From Beroe forskalii (lineage: Eukaryota > Ctenophora > Nuda > Beroida > Beroidae): a stretch of 64,000 nucleotides of DNA. Position 1 is the first letter of the stretch. Each line of letters opens with the position of its first letter. The position numbers and the translations under genes were made by a program. The stretch covers positions 124,001 through 188,000 of the forward strand of contig WFMF01000262.1 in assembly GCA_011033025.1 (NCBI GenBank), given 5' to 3'. This document shows, in pieces, positions 1-12,500 of this stretch. Below the pieces are notes generated by a model that was not told the DNA's origin, ran no database searches, and saw nothing but the letters and a program-made list of their open reading frames with translations.

Positions 1-113
1 ACATTTCTTTAGTCAGCAAAATACTTAATGATTGCAGGCAATAAACCTGGTCCCCAAATATTTTCAGATTCCCAAAGAGAGGGAGAGCCCAGCATTCCCA
101 CATGGCCGTTACG

Positions 114-341
114 GTCACGTGACACGAGATCAACCAATCGCTTTAATCCCGACTAATAATTATCTGGAAGCAGCTCCTTCCTTTCCCCCTTCCTCATTGC
201 CTGACCACCCCAAGGGTTATTCCGGCGGTTCTAGATTCCCTGATTCCCGGCTCAGCTCAGTACAATTATATAGGAATAGTGCGGCCTTGTAGTCTACCCA
301 GTTACCATGGCAACTGTGCGGTAGTGGGTGCGTCACGTGAC
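114..341. promoter_or_regulatory. Composite CACGTG / CCAAT / X-box cluster
   Basis: Two perfect GTCACGTGAC palindromes lie at 114-123 and 332-341, a CCAAT box at 134-138, and a near-palindromic RFX X-box (GTTACCATGGCAAC) at 301-314. These are recognised site types for USF/MITF/MAX-type bHLH factors, NF-Y and RFX respectively. The grouping within 230 bp looks like a promoter or enhancer. The target gene is not visible and may lie left of the window. Confidence 0.45.
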
Positions 342-483
342 GCAGGCATGTGCTACGTATAGCCTACCGTCAATTAAATTGACTGGTAATTACCAGCAAC
401 CAAGCAAACCGCAGAGCTGTCACACAATCCAGAGGTAAGGCAGAGGAAACTGGCTTGTGTGCGTGGTACGTGTGTACTTGCAC

Positions 484-670
484 TGTGGGGGGGTGGCCGA
501 GTCAAGGGGGGGGAGGGAAGGAAGGGAAAGGTAGCTAAAGCAGGGAGTTTGGATGGTAGCAGGGGGTTGCGGGTGACAGGGGTAGCTATACCAGGGGGTG
601 GTAACCGGTAACAGGGGGTGGGGGATGTACTTGTAGCTATAGCAGGGAGTTTTGGTGGAAGCAGGGGGTG
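484..670 (+). repeat. G-rich tract, G-quadruplex-prone
   Basis: Many runs of four to eight G, including two long runs near 487-493 and 506-513 and a degenerate short unit with GCAGGGGGT. Four or more G-runs fall within short distances, so quadruplex formation on the plus strand is plausible. There is no coding signal. Confidence 0.5.
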
Positions 671-1100
671 AGTTGCAGCCAAGCTGCGCCTGATAGTGAT
701 GTAAGCTTGGGATGGTCGATGAAAGGGGGTTACAGCAAAGTCTATTAAAGTATTAAGTGTTGGTGGGTTAGTGGAATGATGTAATTTTATCGAAGGCCTG
801 CAATTCGACCAAGTGTGAGGTGCCCCATGCTACATGCTTCTCTAAATCTCTCAGCTCAACATGCTCACTGGCTACTGATAAGCGATAATTAAACAGAGCA
901 ATTCTCACAGAACAGTGTTCCCATTATTATTTTCTCTCGAAGTCTAAAGCGTTAATCACAGACACCATCATGTACAAATTCCTTAGCCGTGGATCACTTT
1001 TACTGTACTATATTACAGTTTGTGGAGACTTTTCCATGAGGGCCACTGCCAATATACCGCTAGGTGCAAGAGAAGAAGAGATTTGTTGGAGGTACGCGAG

Positions 1101-1215
1101 CCAATCACAAACGAGGGAAATGATAATCGTTAACCAATCGCAATCGGTTACAGTGGGAAATCACGTGATCGTTATCAACCAATAAGAAGACGGAACATTA
1201 TCAGCGTCAACCAAT
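1101..1215. promoter_or_regulatory. CCAAT-box cluster with CACGTG
   Basis: Four CCAAT boxes (1101, 1134, 1179, 1211) surround a TCACGTGA site at 1161-1168. This is the arrangement expected of an NF-Y plus bHLH promoter or enhancer. No start codon with a convincing reading frame follows nearby. Confidence 0.4.
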
Positions 1216-1565
1216 GGCAGTGAGGGAGGGGCTGGGAATGATAGGAAAGTGGTGTATTGTACGAGTGTATGAGACAGGTGTTTCAAGAATACTGCTAAGT
1301 TTTACCGAAGCAGCGCCCTCAATACCGTGTTAGAAAATATTACAATACCGCCAGTGATTATCATTTAAATTTATTAAAAGGAAATATTATTTATCGCGTT
1401 TGTAATAAAACGCGTATTTCTATGCGACATTATTGACTGATGATAATTTCCCAAATTTATGATTATGAAACTAATAGTGGTACCAAAGAATCGCAGATCC
1501 AGCAGATATTCATGGTTTCTTGAGAATTCTTATCTGATAAAATCAATGGAATCCAGTTAGAGCAT

Positions 1566-1594
1566 ATGTAGATATGCCTAAGGCATATCTACAT
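1566..1594. repeat. Short perfect palindrome
   Basis: Two 14-base arms are exact reverse complements around a single central A at 1580. It could be a hairpin or a small target-site relic. There is no coding context. Confidence 0.7.
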
Positions 1595-3320
1595 ACATAC
1601 TTATTGGCCATTACTATAATTAACCATCTGTGTCTAGTCAATTGCCACTCTTTTCATCATATCAATCTGGATCCATTTAGAGACAGGGTTGTCGTTTGAT
1701 GTGGTAATTCAGCTTGCACCTGATGACTAGATGACATAGGTGTTAGGGTTATTACTATACGTCATGACTGCTGCTTTGGTGATAATCAAAATAATTATTT
1801 ATGCAGTCTTGTTTCCGCAGCAAAATTTGAAATTGGGGAAGTGGACAAATAAACATTAAATTGGAAGCAAAAGAAGATGAGAATTGAGAAAGGGAGTCAA
1901 ATGGTTTCACAGAAACAAAAATCCAAAAATTTTCATTTTGATTCATTCAATTGGCTTCATCAGTTAAATGCAACCTTCATTATTTTTACACTTTAAGGGC
2001 AAAATTCATAAAAATTGGCTATGATTAATTTTCGAAATCTAGTTAGACACCATTGAGCCTGAAATCTTGTTTCGTTTAGTTTCAGTCCAGTGCAAGTCTC
2101 ATTATCAAAGCAAATTCTGGCTAACACCACTAGTAACCTATTCAGACACCTTATAATTAGGGCAACAATTGAGACAAATCAACCCCCAATCGCCCCACAA
2201 GCTCACAATTGATACATACGACAAGCTCAAACATCTCATTATTATGCAAAGCTGCTTGTTCGATCTGCCAAATTATAAAGTTGTTTGTATATATCAAGCA
2301 CCTCTGGCACCTTCTTACATGTCAGCGTATGGTAGAGGGATTTAACTTTTGCCTGAGGTGAATAAAATTTTGATAAAAAACTCCACAGTTTAATAGAGAA
2401 TATTTTACCTGGAAAGGTTCAAATTGTACATTTCCCCACAAAGACACACCAATTAGTGTCATTAGCTCATTAGTATGAAGATTAGGAGCACCTATATTAA
2501 TTAAAACCAATAAGTTCATTCACCTGACTGAGGGCATTTAATGAATTTAGTAGCCTTGCCGACCTCATGGCACTGCAGCTATCGGGTAAAAGTTAAATTC
2601 CCGTGTGAGATTAAAGTACTACGGAACTCCATGTTGGGGACTGCGCAATGATTTGACTGAAATAATCTTTATTATGAGGGCTTCAAGATTCCTTATGAAC
2701 ATCAGATGGAAAGAAATGTAGAACCTTATGGCTTATCGTGGATAAAGGAGATAAGAAATGGTTCATATTTTGGGTATCCAAATAGAAGCATTCCTCATAA
2801 AACTTAGTAGTGACAATCTCGGTATCAGATATCCAATACCCATTTTAGCATTGACAAATTAATTGCCAATTTATTGTTACCAAATCATGCTCCATGTTAT
2901 AACTACAAATTCGTACAATGTATTGGTTCACCCGTCGTTTCATGCGTCTGTACCAGATATATACCCATTTCGATCAACTTCTCAGACTAATGTCTTGCAA
3001 GGGTTTAATTACTCTCATCTTGTTTATATTTTTATTTGAGCGACATATCTTTCTTTTTATATAATATTTTAATGATGATTAACATAACGGACAGCTGCAG
3101 GCCGTGTGTAATAACCGGAGTTTAGTGTTGCCACTTAGCTAGAACATGCAACGCTTGCAATCGCTACTACTACCCGACGCCCTTCCGTCTTCTGGGATAA
3201 AGTTTCTGGAAACTGAAAAGTAATATTATCCGAATTTGTACACAATCCCTCTACAACTACTAGTAATATCCGGGAGACACGAACTCTCTTCTTCTCCTTC
3301 TTGTAAGCCATTAGTCTGCC

Positions 3321-3367
3321 CACGTGCGCGCGGCTTTCACGTCACGTGACCTGGACTGTCACGTGAC
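3321..3367. promoter_or_regulatory. Triple CACGTG upstream of homeobox start
   Basis: CACGTG at 3321, then GTCACGTGAC at 3341-3350 and again at 3358-3367, 150-200 bases before the homeobox start codon. The position suggests core or proximal promoter elements for a bHLH-zip factor. No TATA box is evident between here and the start. Confidence 0.5.
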
Positions 3368-3517
3368 GCTACGTGCAGGTGCGGCGCGTGAGCTCTTTGC
3401 TGTTGTTACCACGCCTGGCCTGGCTCCATAGTAGTAACCAATTACTTCGCGTAGTGTTTGATTAGTGTATGATATTGTTTTATCGGCTGCTGGTTTAAGA
3501 TAATCACCCAACCACCT

Positions 3518-6500
3518 ATGATCGAGATGCAGAGCCCCGATTTTCGGATTGACTCCCTCCTTTTAACACAGTGTTTTCCCGACAGCCGGTATCCCCCTGA
3601 CGGCTACAGCTACAATTCACCCTACAACTTCAGCATACAGGACATTATCACGAGTTCGGGGGGCCCTGGGCCCATTCCCGCTGTCTCTAGGCCTCAGTTC
3701 ACCGAAGGGCCCGGCATCCCAGCCCCCTCCCAAATCACATCAGCAAACGGATCTCCGCCAGCCCCCTTCCCCTACCCGCCACATAGCCACATCCCCCCGC
3801 CCCCGCAGCCGGAGGGGGACAACACGGGCGGGGTGCCGCCCCCGCACGACCCCCAGCAGTACGCCACCTCCTGCAACTCCATGATGCCCCAGCAAAACGG
3901 GGGAATCACCGGCACCTCACCTCACGCCCTCGTGCCAGCCTCGGTAGTGTCTAAGAGCGAGTACTGTGCGAACTCGTGCCTCGGGATTCTGGATGACGAC
4001 CCAGCTAAGCGGAGGATGGACTTCATGGTGAAACACGCCTGGCTGCCACCTCGACCCCTGGCTCCTAAAGGACCCGGCTGTGAGTACTTTGTGTTGTGTA
4101 AACTGCTGTCTAGTTTTGTTAAGTTTATGGGGAATTTAAGATTTGTAGTAACAAAATGGGGCGGTGTGCTTGGGTTCTTGGTAACAAATAGCGGGAAATG
4201 TCAGATCTGGTTATATTAAGGGTAGAATTTAAGAGAAGAGGTTCCGTGTAAAATGTAAGGGCCAAAACTAGGAATCACGTCTTTATCATTTAAATAAGGA
4301 AGCTTAGTGCATTTTAATTATGGATACTTCGGTCTCCTAGTGAAGAAAGGCATCGGAGTTCGTGCACATTCCCCATTGTTATTTAATAAGAATCAGACAT
4401 TTGGCTATCATCAATGTAAAAGTTAACATTTCGAATATAATCACGGTAAATTTATAACGGTTTTAGTCGCAAAAACTTTGATAAAATATATAAACCCGCA
4501 CCTCTCCGGTCCATTTTGGGATCCTTCCCGAGGGCGCAGTTCGAAGGATTCATCCTGTTTAGACCTGCAGCCCGAAGGACAAGGGTTTAAGACAATATGG
4601 ACCCAATCAGACAAGGATTTAAGTATTGTAGACACAAGCGGAAACTGCAGAGCCATGGGAATATATTTTTAATCAAAATGGATTTGAGTAATCAAAAAAT
4701 TCATCCTTATGGCTTATGCCAGTAACCAGTAACATAGCTAGTGTTCGAGGCCAGGGTATGTATATATGCATCTGCCAGTAACCTGAACAGATTTATGAGG
4801 CAGTGAGGCAGAGCAAATAAAGATTGGATAACCCAATCTTCATTTAAGGTTAGAATTTTATATTCATCCTATATGGAGGTATGGATACTAAATAAGAATA
4901 TATTCAACAATTTTTGAAAAATTGACTTTATTTTCTTGTATTGGATAAACTTCGAATGTTAGTTTTGTACACAATTCAAAAGTTAGGAGCCATTAAATCA
5001 AAAATTGTCTTTAATTCCTCCTCAGAGCAAAATTTAGGATTCAAAATGTTTCGAATTCTTAGCCAGTCGAAAACATGTCCATGTGTTGACCCTTCCATGC
5101 TATTTAAATATTCAAACACACAATTTACTGTCATGCTCACTGCTAATTAGAATCCTATTTTCTCATTTTCATCTTTTCATGTGCTCTAAGATACTGGGCT
5201 GATATTTATTGGGGTCATTAGGCAATTATGAGATAATTCTAGACGAATTACGTTCAACTATGGTATATAACATTACCCGCGAGCTGTTAATTAATTTCTG
5301 CTTAAATGAACAATACCAAGGACTTAGGTAATGCACCGGGGATGAAAAATCTTTAGAATTCTATCTGTTGTCCGGCTAATTCGGGACGTTTACCACCGAG
5401 AGAGTTAGTCGACTAACTCCGCATCCTCCGTACACATGGGAATTTGACGTTCTGCGCTCAGAGATCTGTGTTCTGAGGAAGCTCACCAAATAATAGAGGG
5501 GTGATGGGAGTCTGGAGGAGGGACACCAACTCCTCAGGCCTTTAGTCCTCACCAGCAGTAGATAGTAGATGCAGTATTGAGTCCACAGCAGTATTAGATA
5601 TTGCTTTGAGTGCTAAATAATAATAAAAAAGATGGTAAGGCTTTCAGGAAGTCAGGAATAAATTTTTGAGGTTCAACGCATTAAACTTTCCTTCAAGCCC
5701 ATTCAGATCATAATAGCTCATCTCATTGGAAAAAAAGCCCAGATCGTTAGAAAGTTAGAAGTTGCTTATGTATTGAAAGTTGTTTCTTTATCCTGAGAAT
5801 TTAATAGGTCCTGGAAATATCTTTATAGAATCTTGAGCTTTATCTTTCACGAACATCACTTCACTTGAGTATTTTCTCCATGAAATCCACGGCTTTATCA
5901 CAGGAATTCACTCTTGCCATCTAGCATATATCTTTCCAATTCCAGCTCAAATTTCAACTTCAAATAGTTCTCTGCGTCCAATGTAACTCATCCATGCTGT
6001 AACGCGGATCTGATATAACACGGACACATACACGGTGTGATCTTAGGACCACAGCAAAAGGAGGCTTTATGTGAATCGGTGGGGTGTAAAAGTGTAGCAA
6101 GACTATATAGAAGTAACACTGCCATCAGTAACATGTGCCACATTCGAACGAGGCTAACAAAATGCAAGTAACAGAGAGTAACGTCACGTCAGCCATCAGA
6201 AAGGGAGTAACACACGGTAGAAACAATAACAAGGTACTCTGAGTAAGAAGGTAACATTTACTCAGGGAGCAAGGTAACGGAGTAACAGAGGAGTAACACA
6301 GGAGTAACAGAGGAGTAACACAGGGGAAATGATTGCAAAGCAGGAGGGAGAAGCTCCACCACACACAAGAGAGAAGAGGAAGGCATGGCAAGTGCAGCAG
6401 CAACAGCCGCAGCAGTAGTAGTTTGCTAATCAGTAATAAGCAATTTCAACATATTATAGAGATTATCTAACTATGCAAGACTCTAAAAAGTCATATCATT

Positions 6501-9500
6501 AGCGTGGTGGCTCTATGGATGTCAAAAAGAAGTCCAATTAGCTGGTGCACGTGCTCACACATTGGCCAATCTGCACGAGAAATTACTAAATTAGTTAGCA
6601 TTTGTATACAATTTATAAATTGCTTAATATCATAATTCCGAATTATATTCCGCCTCTCTCTCTGTTGTATGGCAAACATTTAAAGCATGCGTTCCTCGTT
6701 ATAGAATAGGTATGGTTTGTATATTATTTAAGTGAACGTTGCCTGTGCATTCGTCACGGACATGAGAAGAAGGATTTAAGGTACTGCTGCACTGGTATAA
6801 TATACGTGTCACGTGATAGGTATACCCGACACATCACACAAACACACAAACACACACACGCACCACGATATGTGTAAAGGAGCGTCGTCGTCGTCATGGT
6901 AACAGAGAATACACACACGCACGTGCGGGCATTAGTCCGTGGTTACTAAGGAGTTGGGTCACGGAGCTGCAGGTACCCTTCCTCCTCCCCCTTCTTCTCT
7001 TGTGGAACCAACAAAGCAGCCAGTCTCGGTAGCAGTAGCGGTACCAATTGTCATTACCAATTAAAAATCTCGCTTTGTCATGACCACGCTTTATATATGT
7101 GAGTGTGTGGGTTTAGAGCCATGTTTGTAGAAGATGCAGCAATGATATGTTGGTGTCTCTCGCGCTCGACATATCGTGAATTCACAGGGTTTTGTGAGAG
7201 GGAGGGATGAATGTAATATATGGGCATATATGAGTGTGTTTTTGGATTAGGCATGCTCTAAGGCCTTAGCTTCAACAGAGCGTGAAGAGTGGAGGAGCTA
7301 CACTGAAAACCCACGCCCCCTCAAAATACACGGGACATGCAAGAATAATAGGAATTTGAGGATGTCGTCATTATCATGAGTTAAAGCAGCAGTGACTGAA
7401 TGACAAAGAGCCTCTACAAGCAGGGGATGCGAGTGAGGATGCAGGATACACGGAGTGTAGAATATGCAGCTGCGTGTGTTGGGGTGATTACCGCCCAGGA
7501 ATGCAGGTCATGTGTCAACCACTACCACCGCTTGGCTTTGCCCCAAAATCATAGGGTATAATTATGTTTTTGAGCTGATGGTGTAGGTGGAGCTCCCATA
7601 ATAAGCCTCACAATGGGCATTAGGTATATATTCTACTATTCTATGAAATCAAACCTCTTATTGCCTGCCTTGGACCGAGAAGCTACCTAAGTTAGAGCCT
7701 TATTAAGCTGTCAGTTAAACTGACAGCTTCGGAAATGATGAAAGAAAATATGTTTGATGAACTTTCCAGATAAGCAACTTTGATCAGAAAAATTAAAAAT
7801 ATTAAGAAATTTTTTTACAACACCTTTTTAACAGCCGACTGTTATTTGAAATTTGATAAAAATCCAAAGCAATGAAATTTGAATTTTGCATAACCGATTC
7901 AACGAGTAAACTTTACATATTCGTCCCCACTGTCCTTAGTCCTGAGTGTTTCTATGTTTCTTATGAGGCCACGTTTTAACTATATTACACAGTTAGGTTC
8001 CTAAATGTCTCTCATGAAAATTGGGAAGGTATGTGACCAATCCGCACTCGTGGGTGTGTTTGAGTCTTTATCATTCATCCGATACTGACACGTTTTCTAT
8101 CACAGAACGTACGGAAATAAGAAAAAAAGGGGATAAGGGATAGACTTGGAGAAGGGAAAGAAAAGATAAGAGGAGAGGGGATTGGTATGAGAGAAATGTG
8201 ATGTACAGTCCTTGTATTCTGCAGAATGTTTATCTGGAAAGAGAGGAGCCAGATAACACTCGTTGGAGCTAAGGAAAGAGAACGAAGTGTCGTGAACTAA
8301 TGATCGGGTAGAAAAGAGTTGTCCAGAGTGAGACATCCAGAAACTCCCTTCAGATAACAAACTTTTCTTGCCTTATCTTGAAACAATAGCTGTGTAAATC
8401 TATTCTGAAAAGTGGAAGTTTTAGAAAGGCCGAATACGATTTTTAGGCTATTTGAGGCTGACATATTATAATATGCGATACAAGTCATTGGAAAAGTCGG
8501 TAATATATTCCTCATGAAAATGACATTCTTTTTAGTTGTGTTTTCTCTCATTACAGGAAAGCATGCAATACACTTTATATATTGTAATAAATATCATATT
8601 ATAAATCGACTAAGGACGCATTTAAAACACGTTTTGTTTACTTCGCTCGTCTTTTTCTCGTTAAATTGCTGACGAAACACATTCGGACTTAGGACATCTC
8701 GAATATATATAAATATATAGTTGGTAGATGAGTTAAACTTCAAAAACTGATTTAAATATTGAGGAGTTTACGGCAACGTACTGACAGTTAGATTATTGGT
8801 ATCATCTCTAAGGACTCTCGAGGGAATACTTTGGTGATAATAATAACAACAATAATATCAAGTGACAGAATATTACATACAACAGCAGGTGTTCCACAGG
8901 AACTTTCCTTACAAAATATAATAATTGGAAGACTAAAATAGTTCAATTCAACACATATAACGTTACTCCCCTAACATGAAATGTCGGTAACCTTGTAGTT
9001 ATTATTAATGATAATCTCCCATTCAATCCCACCAAGTTCAGGAGACCAATGAGATATAGTGCTTTTAGAATGATATAGAAGTTTAGTGTATCAGAAAGTG
9101 AGGGGATCTATTCATTTAGACGCGTTTAAAGTGTCAATTGATTCCATAGTTACCATCTACCTAAGCTTACACCGTGCAGCACGTGGACTGTAGTGTCCCT
9201 AGTCTGTCAACCTAGTGAGTAGGGACAATGGGTGCATGTGTCAGGATACTGACAATAGTGAGGGTGTGACACTGTGAGGCAGTGAGGACACTAATAGTGA
9301 GGGTGTGACACTGTGAGGCAGTGAGTGGACACTAATAGTGAGGGTGTGACACTGTGAGGCAGTGAGTGGACACTAATAGTGAGGGTGTGACACTGTGAGG
9401 CAGTGAGTGGACACTAATAGTGAGGGTGTGACACTGTGAGGCAGTGAGTGGACACTAATAGTGAGGGTGTGACACTGTGAGGCAGTGAGTGGACACTAAT

Positions 9501-12500
9501 AGTGAGGGTGTGACACTGTGAGGCAGTGAGTGGACACTAATAGTGAGGGTGTGACACTGTGAGGCAGTGAGTGGACACTAATAGTGAGGGTGTGACACTG
9601 TGAGGCAGTGAGTGGACACTAATAGTGAAGGTGTGACACTGTGAGGCAGTGAGTGGACACTAATAGTGAAGGTGTGACACTGTGAGGCAGTGAGTGGACA
9701 CTAATAGTGAAGGTGTGACACTGTGAGGCAGTGAGTGGACACTAATAGTGAGGGTGTGACATTGTAAGGCATTGAGTGGACACTAATAGTGAAGGTGTGA
9801 CACTGTGAGGCAGTGAGTGGACACTAATAGTGAGGGTGTGACACTGTGAAATTGTTTGTCACTGACAGTGACGTGACTGACGTGTGCATTGTGAGGCAGT
9901 TATTGCGTGAGTGAAGGTGAGCGTATATTTTGACAGTGAATCTGATAATCTGAGCCATTGACAATGGGATATTGTGGAGTAAAAAGGGGATGCCAGTTTT
10001 GGCACTGAGTTTCCGACAGCACATTTTTCCTAATTATATGCCTACTGATGAAATACTTAGCATAATGAGATGTGTGGCGTTGCCTAAACATAGTTTAGCT
10101 GGCAAAATTTTTACTAACATAACAACCATAAAACACTCATAACTCACTCTCATGATGTTGTCCCTGTTGATCACTCATTTTACCTGGTTACCAAGGTGAT
10201 ACACAGTATGGTTACCATGGTAACTGTAGCAGCCATGGTAACATTAGTTCCAGGGCACGTGGACGTTGGTAATTGTCTCGTAAGTATAATTCCAACAGAC
10301 ATTCAGTGTTAAGTGCGTGTGTCTCGCATGATAATTATACGTAGACAGGTGGATTAGGGGTCTATACACTGTATACTCTGTAATTTGCTGAGCATGAGGT
10401 CTGTTTGTACAATAATCCAGTGTTATAATTTGGTGATTATTAACCTTGGAACAATAATAACAAGGTGCTTGTGGTAGTACAACACCAGCAATTGACACCT
10501 TGTTGTTGTCAGAGACCCCGAGGGATTTCGCCACATCTGCTGGGCCTTGGCCACCCTTCAGAGATAATTGGAAATGGGAGTCCTTGGAAATGGAGTATCG
10601 AGCAGCAACGCTTATTAGACTAAAACATTGCCAGATAGAGCCATTAGGGATGCTCATTGCCCCATCAGATCAATATCAAACGTATTTTATTACTTCTATT
10701 TCATTGCAAAGTTGTTACTTGTACTACGTAAGTAATGAAAGTGGGATTGACACGAGATGAATTGCCGTTTTTGAATAGATGGCTTATCAATTATCATATT
10801 AGAATGAGTTGTGGGTGGTCAATAGCAAAAAGCATGGTGCACGAATATTTTTCCATTTACCTCTTTCCGCAAAACAACAGGTATAAATGCAGCTAAATCT
10901 CTATAAAATTGATTTGAACTTTTGTCCTAAATGGTCCTTAACGATGATGGTTTCTTCCATTTAAACATTTTGGTAAGGACATGCAGAGTCTTTTTATACG
11001 TTATTTCAAATAAAGACTTGATCCCAAGTGTATATGTCATTGATGCCATTTTTCCATTGGACGTGGCTGCGTATTACTTATTTAACCCTTCAGATAAAAT
11101 CAGTGTGTCGTTCCGAATTTGTTTTGCCCAATGCAGTTCTGCATTGGTAGGCTGCAATAGGTTAGGAGTAGTTTAGTTTGCCTTGTTACTTAGTTGCATC
11201 GGTTTTTTCCTCTCTTAAATTGTCCATTATTTTGAGATCATCTCATTTTCGAGAGTAATATTCTCATTTTGTCGACGCAACTAGCATCTCTTCAGTTTGT
11301 GAAAAAGCTCATCTTTCACGAATTCTGCCGTTGCTGTGCGAATTTACAATTCCTCTTAAAGTTTTTCACGTTTACTACTTTATCGAAAAATAGTTCATCA
11401 TCTCAAAATATATTCTTCTTGGCATCTACAGTAATCAGTTAGCAGGAGGCGATTTGTTCTCATTAGCTAATCAAAGTTCTGGACTTCCAGTAGCTGCTTA
11501 TAAGGTAGCCATCTAATTCATACTTTGTATGTTTGTTGAAGGAGCACATGGTTGTTGAGAGTGTTGAGGCATACAAGGACCCTCAGGGTAATAAGTGTAC
11601 AGAGGGTCTGATAGTTGATAGTGAGGAACTGAGAGTCGACCCTTTCATCACAGAATCCCTTATCATGGAGCAGTCTAATTTATATCTTGGTGTTTGGGAA
11701 TGCAAGAAGAAGCTTGATAGGGAGCAACAAAGTAACCAATGCCCTTCACCTTGACTTTACCCTTGAACAAAGTGTCTACCAATATTGAGATTAGATTAGA
11801 GAGCAGACCATCACATCCCTTCACAAGACAGTCCTTTCACACTATCAAAGCATGAATTATAATCACTATTTGACATACAGAGCGTTAACTAATCATATGA
11901 TTGCCAGGAAAAGCTGGTGTCCTTTGATTGAAATACCTTCTTTCAATGGTGTGAAATCACTGAGCCACATACTGGTAACACTTGGGACTCCCAGCGATCG
12001 ATTGAGGTTCATCGTAATAAACCTAGGGAGAGCCTGCAGGTAAAGGTTCAAAGGTTCTCCGAAATCCTTTCATCTGTTTCCCTTCCCCTGAGAGCAAGAG
12101 CAGTGAATAGAACGAGGATTCTATATAGCTAGTGCAGGCAGGAGCAGCTCTTGTCAGCTGTACATGATGTACCTGCCATCCTCCCAACAGTCTACTACGC
12201 GCACAGAGCCAGAGAGCAGGCGAGTCTGTACATTTTACATTTTATTCAAATACACACCGCATACTCTTCACAGCTTCTGCCAGGCACAGTGAACTGTAAG
12301 AAGAATGGCCCGAACTGGAAACGGCTTCATCAATAAACATGTGAATCCAGCGACACCCATTTGCATCGCTAATTGTAGTGTGTTGGGTGCGGATTATAGT
12401 TGCAATGGTGGGACACCAGCTCCTGGCGTGCTAATGAGATGCGCGTCTTTGATACTGTGAAGCAGTGGATATAACCCCCGCGCGTGGAAAATAGGCAGTT

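Larger units (their letters stand above)
1..3300. other. Non-coding flank upstream of homeobox gene
   Basis: No convincing coding exon was found. The short open frames here lack family resemblance and cross motif-rich, non-coding-looking sequence. The stretch holds two motif clusters (about 114-341 and 1101-1215), a G-rich tract (484-670) and a short palindrome (1566-1594). From about 1.6 to 3.1 kb it is plain AT-rich sequence in which I see nothing specific. Confidence 0.6.

Noticed and set aside
9235-9855. CRISPR array
   Set aside because: The repeats are head-to-tail without variable spacers, in eukaryotic intronic DNA; it is a minisatellite.
10244-10657. 137-residue minus-strand ORF as a gene
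   Set aside because: No recognisable domain or splice context; cysteine and histidine content is not patterned. Left as an unexplained open frame.
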